From Porticoccus sp. (GTDB taxonomy: Bacteria; Pseudomonadota; Gammaproteobacteria; Pseudomonadales; Porticoccaceae), in contig DRHD01000184.1 of NCBI GenBank assembly GCA_011049795.1, positions 1 to 5,435 of the forward strand: a DNA stretch of 5,435 nt. The letters are read 5' to 3'. Below the pieces are notes generated by a model. The model was not told the DNA's origin. It searched no databases and saw nothing but the letters and a program-made list of their open reading frames with translations. This document shows, in pieces, positions 1 to 5,435 of the stretch. Position 1 is the stretch's first letter; every line of letters starts with the position of its first letter. The translations under genes were made by a program, and so were the position numbers.

Positions 1-249
1 AATTCCCAGTTTGTGAAGCTCTTTAGTAAGCAGGATCATAGAAAGAATATGGTGTGGACTGCGTTCTTTCGCCTACTTCATGTAATCACTATAAAGAGAT
101 CCCTTTGGCTCAGTGAAATTACCCAAGTCACAGCGTTCATCAATATAATTGCTTACGGGGTTAGCTGCTGTTGGCTTGCCTTCATCAAAGCAGTCATCAA
201 TATCGATTACCCCAGTAAGGATCGTTACCGCTTCATTGTCGCCAGCGAT
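1..249 (-). pseudogene. Decayed phage/plasmid primase C-terminal fragment (P4/D5-like)
   Basis: Reading the minus strand from base 249 down to base 1 gives a protein-like frame that runs off the window edge. It contains NPVSNYIDERCDLG, then GSLYSDYMK, a TAG stop (bases 75-73), then AKERS and LLTKELHKLGI. This order (acidic segment with ERC, an LYxxY helix, a (W)AKE/WCEE-type segment, then a winged-helix-like FxxxLxxxG end) resembles the C-terminal region of P4-alpha/D5-family primase-helicases of phages and plasmids. The TAG falls exactly where those proteins usually have Trp, so a TGG to TAG change is plausible. Two more stops lie just upstream in the same frame (258-256 and 252-250), and no start codon or primase/helicase core is present. 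I infer a dead remnant of a mobile element. The family assignment is from pattern memory only; the coding character could be coincidental. Confidence 0.5.
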
Positions 250-336
250 TCATCGTTAAAGTAAAGCGATCCCACCAAAACCAGTGTAAAGATTCAGCGC
301 CATCTCACCCGAGGGCCTTTTTATTAGTCTGCTAGT

Positions 337-360
337 GACGTTTATCCAAGTTCAAACGTC
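337..360. repeat. Perfect 7-bp inverted repeat, operator-like
   Basis: GACGTTT (337-343) and AAACGTC (354-360) are exact reverse complements separated by 10 bases. The right arm overlaps a possible -35 hexamer (TTCAAA, 351-356) upstream of the hypothetical gene at 457. A regulator dimer binding here could block transcription, but that is inference. A 7-bp repeat can also arise by chance in AT-rich intergenic DNA. Confidence 0.35.
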
Positions 361-379
361 TATTAAAGTATTGTATATC
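351..379 (+). promoter_or_regulatory. Possible sigma70 promoter for the hypothetical gene at 457
   Basis: TTCAAA (351-356) and TATATC (374-379) are separated by 17 bases, the preferred sigma70 spacing. Both hexamers are imperfect. Transcription would start near base 386 and leave a leader of about 70 nt. The inverted repeat ATCCGG (377-382) / CCGGAT (396-401), with a 13-base loop, lies across the -10 box and the expected start point. This is a weak prediction from hexamer match and spacing only. Confidence 0.3.
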
Positions 380-456
380 CGGTGGCCACAAAGACCCGGA
401 TGGAATCACGATGCTTATCGGTCTCACAATAACGGTAACTAATAGAGGGCTTGTTT

Positions 457-795
457 ATGGATATGGCAAATACTACCGCGAATCGGATTTCATTCCGGAT
501 ATCTTCTCCAGACAATCATCGGGCATTGATTTCAGACTGCGTGTTCATGGCAGGGGCGATCAAGCGACATTACTCAGACGTGGCTTTGATGTTTGATGAC
601 AAGAATGCCCGCACTATTGTCGGCGATATGAATGTGCTCATAGAAGGTAGCGATGCATTACTGGCAAGTTTGTCTGAAAATGACACGATAGAGGGGTTCC
701 TGTTGCAGGAGTTGACGATGCTGTGGAATAAATTACATCATTTGGTGACGGAAGCTTTTCAGCAGGTTTATCCGTCGGGGAAGATTTGCCATTAA
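457..795 (+). CDS. Hypothetical protein, possibly the 5' part of a frameshifted gene
   Basis: This encodes 112 aa that I do not recognise. ATG 457 is chosen because AGAGGG (444-449) lies 7 nt upstream; an in-frame TTG at 451 is too close to that site. The protein begins MDMANTTANRISF, is predicted soluble and largely helical, and has no signal peptide, membrane segment, Cys cluster or nucleotide-binding motif. The middle (GDMNVLIEGSDALLASL, then LQELTMLWNKLHHLVTEAF) has a heptad-like hydrophobic pattern suited to helix packing. The last residues (VYPSGKICH) look unlike the rest. Other frames stay protein-like beyond this stop (see 765-967), so the present C-terminus may result from a 1-base deletion near 751-765. 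The gene lies between a primase-like remnant and dnaX, so an origin in a mobile element is plausible. Function unknown. Confidence 0.45.
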   Translation: MDMANTTANRISFRISSPDNHRALISDCVFMAGAIKRHYSDVALMFDDKNARTIVGDMNVLIEGSDALLASLSENDTIEGFLLQELTMLWNKLHHLVTEAFQQVYPSGKICH

Positions 796-967
796 ATAGT
801 TTTATCAGTGATGTCAGGCAGCGCTTGAAAGAAATCTGACGCTCAGTGATGGTTTATTGAAACCAGTGTGCGATAGCGATGATGTGCTTCATGAGGAGAG
901 CAGTGTCGCCGATGCCGTGAAGGGTCTTGTCTGCGCTATCGATGGCTTAACTCGTAAACAGCCCTAA
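765..967 (+). pseudogene. Out-of-frame continuation of the hypothetical gene (two frames)
   Basis: Two further protein-like stretches overlap or follow the stop at 795. From 765 one frame reads GLSVGEDLPLNSFISDVRQ and ends at TGA 837-839. From 812 a third frame reads ALERNLTLSDGLLKPVCDSD, continues through SSVADAVKGLVCAIDGL and ends at TAA 965-967. Neither has a well-placed start codon with a ribosome binding site, and each is shifted by -1 relative to the one before. The simplest reading is one ancestral gene of about 170 codons, from 457 to 967, broken by two small deletions or by sequencing errors. It could also be non-coding DNA with chance open frames. No family is recognised. Confidence 0.3.
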
Positions 968-1017
968 GTCTTTGTCTTTCTGAGATTTCCTTGCTGCCAA
1001 TCGTTTATGTCTGGCCG

Positions 1018-1045
1018 TTGCTGGTGTATCCTTCGCGGCTATATT
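1018..1045 (+). promoter_or_regulatory. Possible sigma70 promoter of dnaX operon
   Basis: TTGCTG (1018-1023) and TATATT (1040-1045) are separated by 16 bases. Each differs from the TTGACA/TATAAT consensus at one or two positions. Transcription would start near 1052, leaving a leader of only about 13 nt that still includes the dnaX ribosome binding site. It is the best match in the roughly 100 bases between the decayed region and dnaX. No experimental support. Confidence 0.4.
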
Positions 1046-1064
1046 AATCGTCGGAAGAGTATGG

Positions 1065-2984
1065 ATGAGTTATCAGGTATTGGCGCGCAAATGGCGGCCT
1101 AAAACCTTCCGTGAAATGGTAGGGCAGGAGCATGTGTTAAAGGCGCTTATTAATGCGCTGGATCATAATCGCTTGCATCATGCTTACCTTTTCACCGGTA
1201 CCCGGGGGGTGGGTAAAACCACTATCGCCCGTATTTTAGCCAAATGCTTGAATTGTGAGGCGGGAGTCAGTTCTGAGCCCTGTGGTCAGTGCAGTGCCTG
1301 TAACTCTATCAATGAAGGGCGTTTTGTCGATTTGATTGAGGTGGATGCCGCATCGCGTACCAAAGTGGAAGACACCCGCGAATTATTGGAAAACGTTCAA
1401 TACGCACCCACAATCGGTCGCTATAAAGTGTACCTGATCGATGAAGTGCATATGCTTTCGACGCATAGTTTTAACGCCTTGCTGAAAACGCTGGAAGAGC
1501 CACCGCCCCATGTTAAGTTCCTGTTAGCCACCACTGATCCGCAGAAATTACCGGCGACAGTGCTGTCCCGTTGTTTGCAGTTCAATCTTAAAAATATGAG
1601 CCCCGAGCGCATTGTCGGTCATTTACAGTATGTCCTCGAACAGGAAATGGTTGGCTTTGATGATCCATCGCTGTGGTTATTAGGCCGTGCGGCCGATGGC
1701 AGTATGCGTGACGCAATGAGCTTGGCTGATCAGGCTATATCGTTTGGCTCTGGCAAACTGCAGGAAGCGGATGTGCGCAGTATGTTGGGCACCATCGATC
1801 AAACAGCGGTGTACGATATTATTGAAGCCTTAGCGGCTGCTGATGGGGCGCAGGTATTAGCGGCTGTGGCTCGATTGTCCGAGCATGCGCCGGATTACGG
1901 TTCAGCGCTGGAAGAGTTACTCACCTTGCTGCATCGTATCGCCATCACTCAGGCGGTACCGGATGCGATTGATAATAGCTTTGGTGATAAAGACAAGGTC
2001 GCGCAATTGGCGGGACAGATGACGGGGGAAGATGTGCAGTTGTTTTATCAGTTGGCTTTGAATGGTCGGCGTGATTTACCATTGGCGCCTGATCCTCGCA
2101 CCGGTTTTGAAATGGCTTTATTGCGTATGCTGGCCTTTAAGCCGTTGGGTGTTCCAGACTTACCACAGGGCCAAGTTCGTAATTCCGTTGTTGCCAGTAC
2201 GGAGGCACCACAACCGGTAAAAAAGCCTGAACCGGTCAAGCCGACTACAGCGGTAGTTGATCGGTCTCCCCTAACAGCAGTTGCTTCCAGGCCAGCCAGC
2301 GTTTCACCACCAGCGCCAGTGCCAAATAGTGTTACTGCCAGTTCTAATGCGGCAGTAAATCCTTCGATGCAGATAGAGTCTGCACCTGCTCCCGATCCCC
2401 AGTTACCCGTTCAGGCGCAACCTGAGCCCGCCGCCGCTGTGCCGAAAGTTGAGGAAAAAGCCCCGGTAACTGAAACCGTTGCGCCTGCTCAGCCGGTTGA
2501 GAGTAACGTTATTGCGATCAAGCCTGAGCTTACCGTTAATGAGCTATCAGTTACTGAAGAGTTAAATACGGTTGGTGCTGATGAGCCGCTTAGTATCGAT
2601 CAGTTAACACCAGAAAATTGGAATGTACTATTCGAGCGCTTGGGTTTTGGCGGTGTGGTGGGCAACATTGCTTCTCACTGTATTTTGCACAGTATTGAGG
2701 GTGATTCGATTTGCCTGGTGCTCGATGAAGCTAATGCCACATTATTCAGTGACAGTTATGTTGACCGAATTCAGGCGCATCTCTCTGTGACCTTGTCAGC
2801 ACCGGTAAGATTAAAAATTGACGTTAAACCACTGTCGGTCGAAACCCCTGCTAGCAGAAAGGCTCGTTTGATTTCGGAACGCAAACAAAAAGCACTGGTC
2901 GACATGCAAACCGACGCCAATGTACAAACGCTTATTAATGATTTTGATGCTGTGTTACTGGAAGAAACGGTTAAGCCGTTATAA
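1065..2984 (+). CDS. dnaX: DNA polymerase III subunits tau and gamma (DnaX)
   Basis: DnaX is the ATPase of the DNA polymerase III clamp loader, which opens the beta clamp and places it on primed DNA; full-length tau also ties the loader to the polymerase core and the DnaB helicase. The 639 aa match the E. coli length (643). The N-terminus MSYQVLARKWRP is diagnostic. Walker A GTRGVGKT is at residues 45-52, the zinc cysteines are C64, C73, C76 and C79, Walker B LIDEVH is at 124-129, the SRC motif is at 168-170, and the sensor-2 segment GSMRDAMSL is at 212-220. The collar domain ends near 365. A Pro/Ala/Val-rich linker covers about 375-510, followed by the tau-specific domain from about 515, with a conserved end (NVQTLINDFDA..LEETVKPL). 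The start at 1065 has GGAAGAG 5 nt upstream. A recoding signal at codons 385-387 predicts a 388-aa gamma form. It is the first gene of the cluster. Confidence 0.97.
   Translation: MSYQVLARKWRPKTFREMVGQEHVLKALINALDHNRLHHAYLFTGTRGVGKTTIARILAKCLNCEAGVSSEPCGQCSACNSINEGRFVDLIEVDAASRTKVEDTRELLENVQYAPTIGRYKVYLIDEVHMLSTHSFNALLKTLEEPPPHVKFLLATTDPQKLPATVLSRCLQFNLKNMSPERIVGHLQYVLEQEMVGFDDPSLWLLGRAADGSMRDAMSLADQAISFGSGKLQEADVRSMLGTIDQTAVYDIIEALAAADGAQVLAAVARLSEHAPDYGSALEELLTLLHRIAITQAVPDAIDNSFGDKDKVAQLAGQMTGEDVQLFYQLALNGRRDLPLAPDPRTGFEMALLRMLAFKPLGVPDLPQGQVRNSVVASTEAPQPVKKPEPVKPTTAVVDRSPLTAVASRPASVSPPAPVPNSVTASSNAAVNPSMQIESAPAPDPQLPVQAQPEPAAAVPKVEEKAPVTETVAPAQPVESNVIAIKPELTVNELSVTEELNTVGADEPLSIDQLTPENWNVLFERLGFGGVVGNIASHCILHSIEGDSICLVLDEANATLFSDSYVDRIQAHLSVTLSAPVRLKIDVKPLSVETPASRKARLISERKQKALVDMQTDANVQTLINDFDAVLLEETVKPL
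2201..2230 (+). promoter_or_regulatory. dnaX programmed -1 frameshift site (gamma production)
   Basis: The heptamer A AAA AAG (2219-2225) sits in the reading frame as gtA AAA AAG, Val385-Lys386-Lys387. It is identical to the E. coli dnaX slippery site. After a -1 slip the ribosome reads GCC (Ala) and then TGA (2228-2230), so the gamma product would end ...Val-Lys-Lys-Ala at 388 aa, just past the collar domain. GGAGG (2201-2205) lies 13 nt upstream and resembles the Shine-Dalgarno-like stimulator known in E. coli, where the spacing is about 10 nt. Position in the gene, slip sequence, immediate stop and downstream hairpin all agree. Slippage efficiency cannot be judged from sequence. Confidence 0.88.
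2231..2265 (+). promoter_or_regulatory. Frameshift-stimulating stem-loop in dnaX mRNA
   Basis: ACCGGTCAA (2231-2239) pairs with TTGATCGGT (2257-2265) over 9 base pairs, including one G.U. Inside it CTAC (2245-2248) pairs with GTAG (2253-2256) around the loop AGCG, leaving a 5-nt bulge (2240-2244) on the 5' side. The stem starts 5 nt after the slippery heptamer, the spacing expected for a hairpin that pauses the ribosome on the slip site. The pairing was worked out by eye; no folding energy was calculated. Confidence 0.8.
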
Positions 2985-3027
2985 ACAGTGTTGCCGTTAT
3001 TGAGAGAGTAGAGAGTGAAGTGAGGTA

Positions 3028-3345
3028 ATGATGAAAATTAATGATTTAATGAAACAAGCGCAGCAGATGCAAGAGCAAATGCAGAAAGCGCAGGAAGAAT
3101 TAGCTAACAAGGAAGTCAATGGTGAGTCGGGAGCGGGTCTGGTTAAAGTGGTGATGACCGGTAGGCACGATGTGCGGCGCGTTACTATCGATCCCAGTTT
3201 GATGAGCGAAGATAAAGAAGTGATAGAAGATTTACTCGCCGCGGCGGTGAACGATGCGGTACGTAAAGTTGAAGCGGGTAATAAGGATGTCATGTCTGGT
3301 CTTACCGGTGGTATGGATTTGTCCGGCTTTAAAATGCCCTTTTGA
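3028..3345 (+). CDS. ybaB: YbaB/EbfC family nucleoid-associated DNA-binding protein
   Basis: This encodes a small dimeric DNA-binding protein of the YbaB/EbfC family. The family associates with the nucleoid and is almost always encoded between dnaX and recR, as here; its exact role is not settled. The 105 aa match the family's usual length. Residues 1-28 form a charged, Gln-rich coiled-coil helix ([20 protein letters not shown]). The family core follows: [21 protein letters not shown] at about 36-56, [12 protein letters not shown] at about 69-80, and a Gly/Met-rich tail ending GFKMPF. Two adjacent ATGs occur. GAGG (3022-3025) is 2 nt from ATG 3028 and 5 nt from ATG 3031, so the second may be the main start; I keep the longer form because relatives also begin MMK. 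It lies 43 nt after dnaX and 15 nt before recR, probably in one transcript. Confidence 0.95.
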   Translation: MMKINDLMKQAQQMQEQMQKAQEELANKEVNGESGAGLVKVVMTGRHDVRRVTIDPSLMSEDKEVIEDLLAAAVNDAVRKVEAGNKDVMSGLTGGMDLSGFKMPF

Positions 3346-3360
3346 TCGGAATTACTCAGC

Positions 3361-3960
3361 ATGGCATTTAGTCCTTTAATTGATCAGTTAGTTGATGCGC
3401 TTCGTTGTTTACCCAGTGTTGGACCTAAGTCAGCTCAGCGCATGGCTTTTCATTTACTGGAACGTGATCGTGAGGGCGGCTTTAAATTAGCACAGCAATT
3501 AGAGCGAGCGATGGAAGGAGTGGGGCGCTGCACCAGTTGCCGTACCTTAACTGAACAAACGCGCTGTTCTATTTGTGACGATGCCAAACGCGATCAAACC
3601 ACGATTTGTGTGGTTGAAACCCCGGCTGATGTTTTTGCTTTTGAGCAGTCGGGTATATACCGCGGTTTATATTTTGTGTTGATGGGGCATTTGTCGCCTA
3701 TCGATGGTATTGGCCCAGCAGAGATCGGCATCAGTGATCTACTACAACGGGTTCAGGCAGAAGATGTTGCCGAAGTTATTTTAGCGACCAATCCAACGGT
3801 TGAGGGTGAGGCCACTGCTTTTTATATTACCGAGCAGGTTAAGGGCTTGGGTATTCAGGTTTCAAGAATTGCCCACGGTGTACCCTTGGGGGGTGAGTTG
3901 GAGTATGTCGATGCGGGTACTTTGGCCCATGCCTTAAATGATCGTCGTTTGGTCGAATAA
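3361..3960 (+). CDS. recR: Recombination mediator protein RecR
   Basis: RecR acts with RecF and RecO to help RecA load onto SSB-covered single-stranded DNA at gaps and stalled forks. The 199 aa match the family length of about 200. In order: a helix-hairpin-helix region at about 10-33 ([17 protein letters not shown]), a four-Cys zinc finger (C57, C60, C69, C72), a Toprim domain starting ICVVETPAD (82-90, with E86) and continuing through [16 protein letters not shown] (141-156), and the conserved C-terminal segment [20 protein letters not shown] (169-188). All key residues are present. ATG 3361 follows ybaB by 15 nt. The ribosome binding site is weak (CGGA at 3347-3350, 10 nt away), which suggests translational coupling to ybaB. 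The link to dnaX and ybaB is a widespread bacterial arrangement. Confidence 0.97.
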   Translation: MAFSPLIDQLVDALRCLPSVGPKSAQRMAFHLLERDREGGFKLAQQLERAMEGVGRCTSCRTLTEQTRCSICDDAKRDQTTICVVETPADVFAFEQSGIYRGLYFVLMGHLSPIDGIGPAEIGISDLLQRVQAEDVAEVILATNPTVEGEATAFYITEQVKGLGIQVSRIAHGVPLGGELEYVDAGTLAHALNDRRLVE

Positions 3961-4007
3961 AGCTATAGTCGATCAGTCAATTAATTAACTATTCTCAGTA
4001 GGTTTCA

Positions 4008-5150
4008 ATGCAGTCACGGCAAATTGATCACCCGATTTATATCGACACCAGTGAAACCCTGCAGCGTTTTTGTGGGCAGTGGGCGCATGCCTCTGTATTA
4101 GCGTTAGATACTGAGTTTATTCGTACCGATACGTTCTACCCCATTGGGGCGTTAATTCAAGTGTCGGACGGTACCGGGTGTTTTTTAATTGATCCCTTGG
4201 CCATTGATGATTTTTCCGCTTTTAAAGCCTTGTTAGTCGACCCCAATATCATCAAAGTGCTGCATTCTTGCAGTGAAGATTTAGAGGTCTTTGATTGTTT
4301 GTTTGGTGTCTTGCCAGTGCCGCTAATCGACACACAAATTGCCGCGGGTCTTGATGGCTTGGGCTTTAGTTTGGGTTATCAAGCGATGACCGATGCACTA
4401 TTACAAATTCATGTTGCCAAGGGAGAGACTCGTTCCAATTGGTTGCAGCGACCTTTAACCGATTCACAGATCCATTATGCAGCGTTGGATGTCGCCTATT
4501 TGCCCGAGATGTACCAGATGTTGACGGAGTCATTGCAAACCAAGGGACGATTACCGTGGTTGCAGGAAGAGTGCACTAAACAGACCGATCAGTTTGGTGC
4601 GACAGATGCCATTAGCCATTACTACAAAAAAGTGAAATCGGCCTGGAAATTATCCGCGGCTGAATTAGGTGTGTTGCAAATTCTTACGCAATGGCGCGAG
4701 GAAAAAGCGCGGGAACTGGATCGTCCCAGAGGCCGAGTGATAAAAGATCGCTGCTGTTTTGATATGGCGCGAGTGCAGCCGCAATCCATCAAGGCCCTGT
4801 CGGCGATTGAAGAGTTGGGTCATAAAACTATCCGTAATAATGGCGATGAAATCCTGGCCCTGATTAAGCAAGGTCAAAGTCTCGATGCTGCTGAGCTACC
4901 GCAACGCTTACCCAAGCCGCTGCCGCCAGCTAATGGCACGATTATGAAGCGGCTGAAATCCCATGTTAGTCATCGGGCCGAGCAATTAAATATGGCTCAG
5001 GAGCTGTTGGTGAAAAAGCGTGATTATGAAGCCCTGTTGCGTTCGGGTTTTGATGGCGGAAACTACCAGTTACCGCCCACATTAAGTGGTTGGCGTAAAG
5101 CGGTCATTGGTGACGCATTAATTGATATATTGGAAAAAGAAAATCGTTAA
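4008..5150 (+). CDS. rnd: Ribonuclease D
   Basis: Ribonuclease D is a 3'-to-5' exoribonuclease that trims tRNA precursors and other small stable RNAs in the cytoplasm. The 380 aa fit the family (about 375). The DEDDy catalytic set is intact: Exo I LALDTEF (31-37; D34, E36), Exo II VLHSCSEDLEVF (84-95; D91), and Exo III YAALDVAYL (157-165; Y157, D161). Residues NWLQRPLTDSQI just before Exo III are typical of the family. An HRDC nucleic-acid-binding domain covers about 211-290 (AWKLSAAELGVLQILTQWRE onward), followed by a second helical HRDC-like region. ATG 4008 is supported by AGTAGG (3997-4002) 5 nt upstream. The 47-nt gap after recR is AT-rich (with the palindrome TTAATTAA) and could hold a weak internal promoter, but no clear terminator is visible. 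Confidence 0.96.
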   Translation: MQSRQIDHPIYIDTSETLQRFCGQWAHASVLALDTEFIRTDTFYPIGALIQVSDGTGCFLIDPLAIDDFSAFKALLVDPNIIKVLHSCSEDLEVFDCLFGVLPVPLIDTQIAAGLDGLGFSLGYQAMTDALLQIHVAKGETRSNWLQRPLTDSQIHYAALDVAYLPEMYQMLTESLQTKGRLPWLQEECTKQTDQFGATDAISHYYKKVKSAWKLSAAELGVLQILTQWREEKARELDRPRGRVIKDRCCFDMARVQPQSIKALSAIEELGHKTIRNNGDEILALIKQGQSLDAAELPQRLPKPLPPANGTIMKRLKSHVSHRAEQLNMAQELLVKKRDYEALLRSGFDGGNYQLPPTLSGWRKAVIGDALIDILEKENR

Positions 5151-5151
5151 G

Positions 5152-5433
5152 ATGAAAACAATCTGCACTATTTATCGTAGTTCGAAAAAGGAAGGCATGT
5201 ATCTGTATGTTGATAAGCAGGAAGACTTATCGCGGGTACCGCCCGCGCTATTAAAACAGTTTGGCAAACCCGAGTTGGCCATGACCCTGCTGCTACAACC
5301 GGAGCGAAGCCTGGCGCGAGTGGATGTTGTTAAAGTGTTAGTCGAGCTTGATGAACTGGGTTTTTATCTACAAATGCCACCCCAGCCAGATCGTGACATG
5401 CAAAAATTGCATCAACAGAATAGTAAGATGTGA
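5152..5433 (+). CDS. ycgL: YcgL domain-containing protein
   Basis: This is a 93-aa protein of the YcgL family (DUF709), small cytoplasmic proteins of gammaproteobacteria without an established biochemical function. The family pattern is clear: MKTICTIYRSSKKEGMYLYV at the N-terminus, then DLSRVPPALLKQFGKP (about 25-40), LLLQPERSLARVDVVKVL, and LDELGFYLQMPPQP near the C-terminus. ATG 5152 begins one base after the rnd stop codon and gives the family-standard start. An in-frame upstream start at 5122 would add ten residues encoded inside rnd and is rejected. The tight spacing to rnd indicates co-transcription and probably translational coupling, as the ribosome binding site is weak. In relatives rnd, ycgL and ycgN are adjacent. 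The stop at 5431-5433 lies 2 bases from the window end. Confidence 0.93.
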   Translation: MKTICTIYRSSKKEGMYLYVDKQEDLSRVPPALLKQFGKPELAMTLLLQPERSLARVDVVKVLVELDELGFYLQMPPQPDRDMQKLHQQNSKM

Positions 5434-5435
5434 GC

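Noticed and set aside
13..264. Plus-strand open frame of 83 codons at the left end
   Set aside because: It has no clear ribosome binding site and no family resemblance, while the opposite strand over the same bases reads like a primase tail; it is most likely an antisense shadow.
298..325. Possible terminator ending in a T-run (GGGCCTTTTTATT)
   Set aside because: No stem of more than three consecutive pairs can be drawn directly before the T-run.
411..596. Plus-strand open frame of 61 codons overlapping the hypothetical gene
   Set aside because: It overlaps the frame starting at 457, which has the better ribosome binding site; the translation has no recognisable pattern.
850..1064. 4.5S signal recognition particle RNA gene (ffs) upstream of dnaX
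   Set aside because: The conserved apical-loop motif (GGAAGGAAGCAGCC-like) was looked for on both strands and is absent; TTCCTTGCTGCC at 987-998 is only a superficial resemblance on the opposite strand, without the paired helix.
2450..2462. Second A-run in dnaX (GAG GAA AAA GCC) as a slip site
   Set aside because: The in-frame phase gives G GAA AAA, which does not fit X XXY YYZ, and no hairpin was seen at the right distance.
2997..3362. Minus-strand open frame of 121 codons opposite ybaB
   Set aside because: It is a Ser/Cys-rich shadow lying across a well-conserved gene, with no family resemblance. The minus-strand frames inside dnaX (1421-1612, 2048-2239) and rnd (4665-4877) are dismissed for the same reason.
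4626..4634. A-run in rnd (TAC AAA AAA GTG) as a frameshift site
   Set aside because: The phase gives C AAA AAA, a poor slip sequence; it lies between the exonuclease and HRDC domains, but the family makes no known short form and both domains are intact in frame.

Overview
The window comes from a gammaproteobacterial chromosome, most likely the Pseudomonadales/Cellvibrionales side of the group. The evidence is the gene run dnaX - ybaB/ebfC - recR - rnd - ycgL, all on the plus strand and closely spaced. This is the order known from Pseudomonas and relatives, and the proteins have family-typical lengths and intact motifs. No species can be named from the sequence alone.

Bases 1 to about 967 look like accessory or decayed DNA. 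The first 250 bases, read on the minus strand, give a fragment resembling the C-terminal tail of phage/plasmid (P4/D5-type) primases. It is interrupted by stop codons, one of them where a Trp codon would be expected. Next comes a short intergenic stretch with a perfect 7-bp inverted repeat overlapping a possible -35 box. It is followed by an unrecognised plus-strand gene of 112 codons (457-795) with a well-placed ribosome binding site. Reading-frame traces continue past its stop in the other two frames to base 967, which suggests a frameshifted longer gene.

Bases 1018 to 5435 are conserved housekeeping DNA. A possible sigma70 promoter sits just upstream of dnaX, which encodes the tau subunit of the DNA polymerase III clamp loader (639 aa). 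dnaX carries a complete E. coli-type recoding signal: an in-frame A AAA AAG heptamer, a -1-frame UGA two codons later, a strong stem-loop 5 nt downstream and a GGAGG element upstream. A shorter gamma product of 388 aa is therefore predicted. After dnaX come the nucleoid-associated protein YbaB/EbfC, the recombination mediator RecR, ribonuclease D and the small YcgL-domain protein. Gaps are 43, 15, 47 and 1 nt with no convincing terminator between genes, so co-transcription is likely. The grouping joins replication (DnaX), DNA binding and repair (YbaB, RecR) and RNA processing (RNase D). The window ends just after the ycgL stop, where a further gene (ycgN in relatives) may begin.

No new multi-gene system is evident. 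The most informative items are the dnaX frameshift cassette and the decayed mobile-element-like region abutting it.
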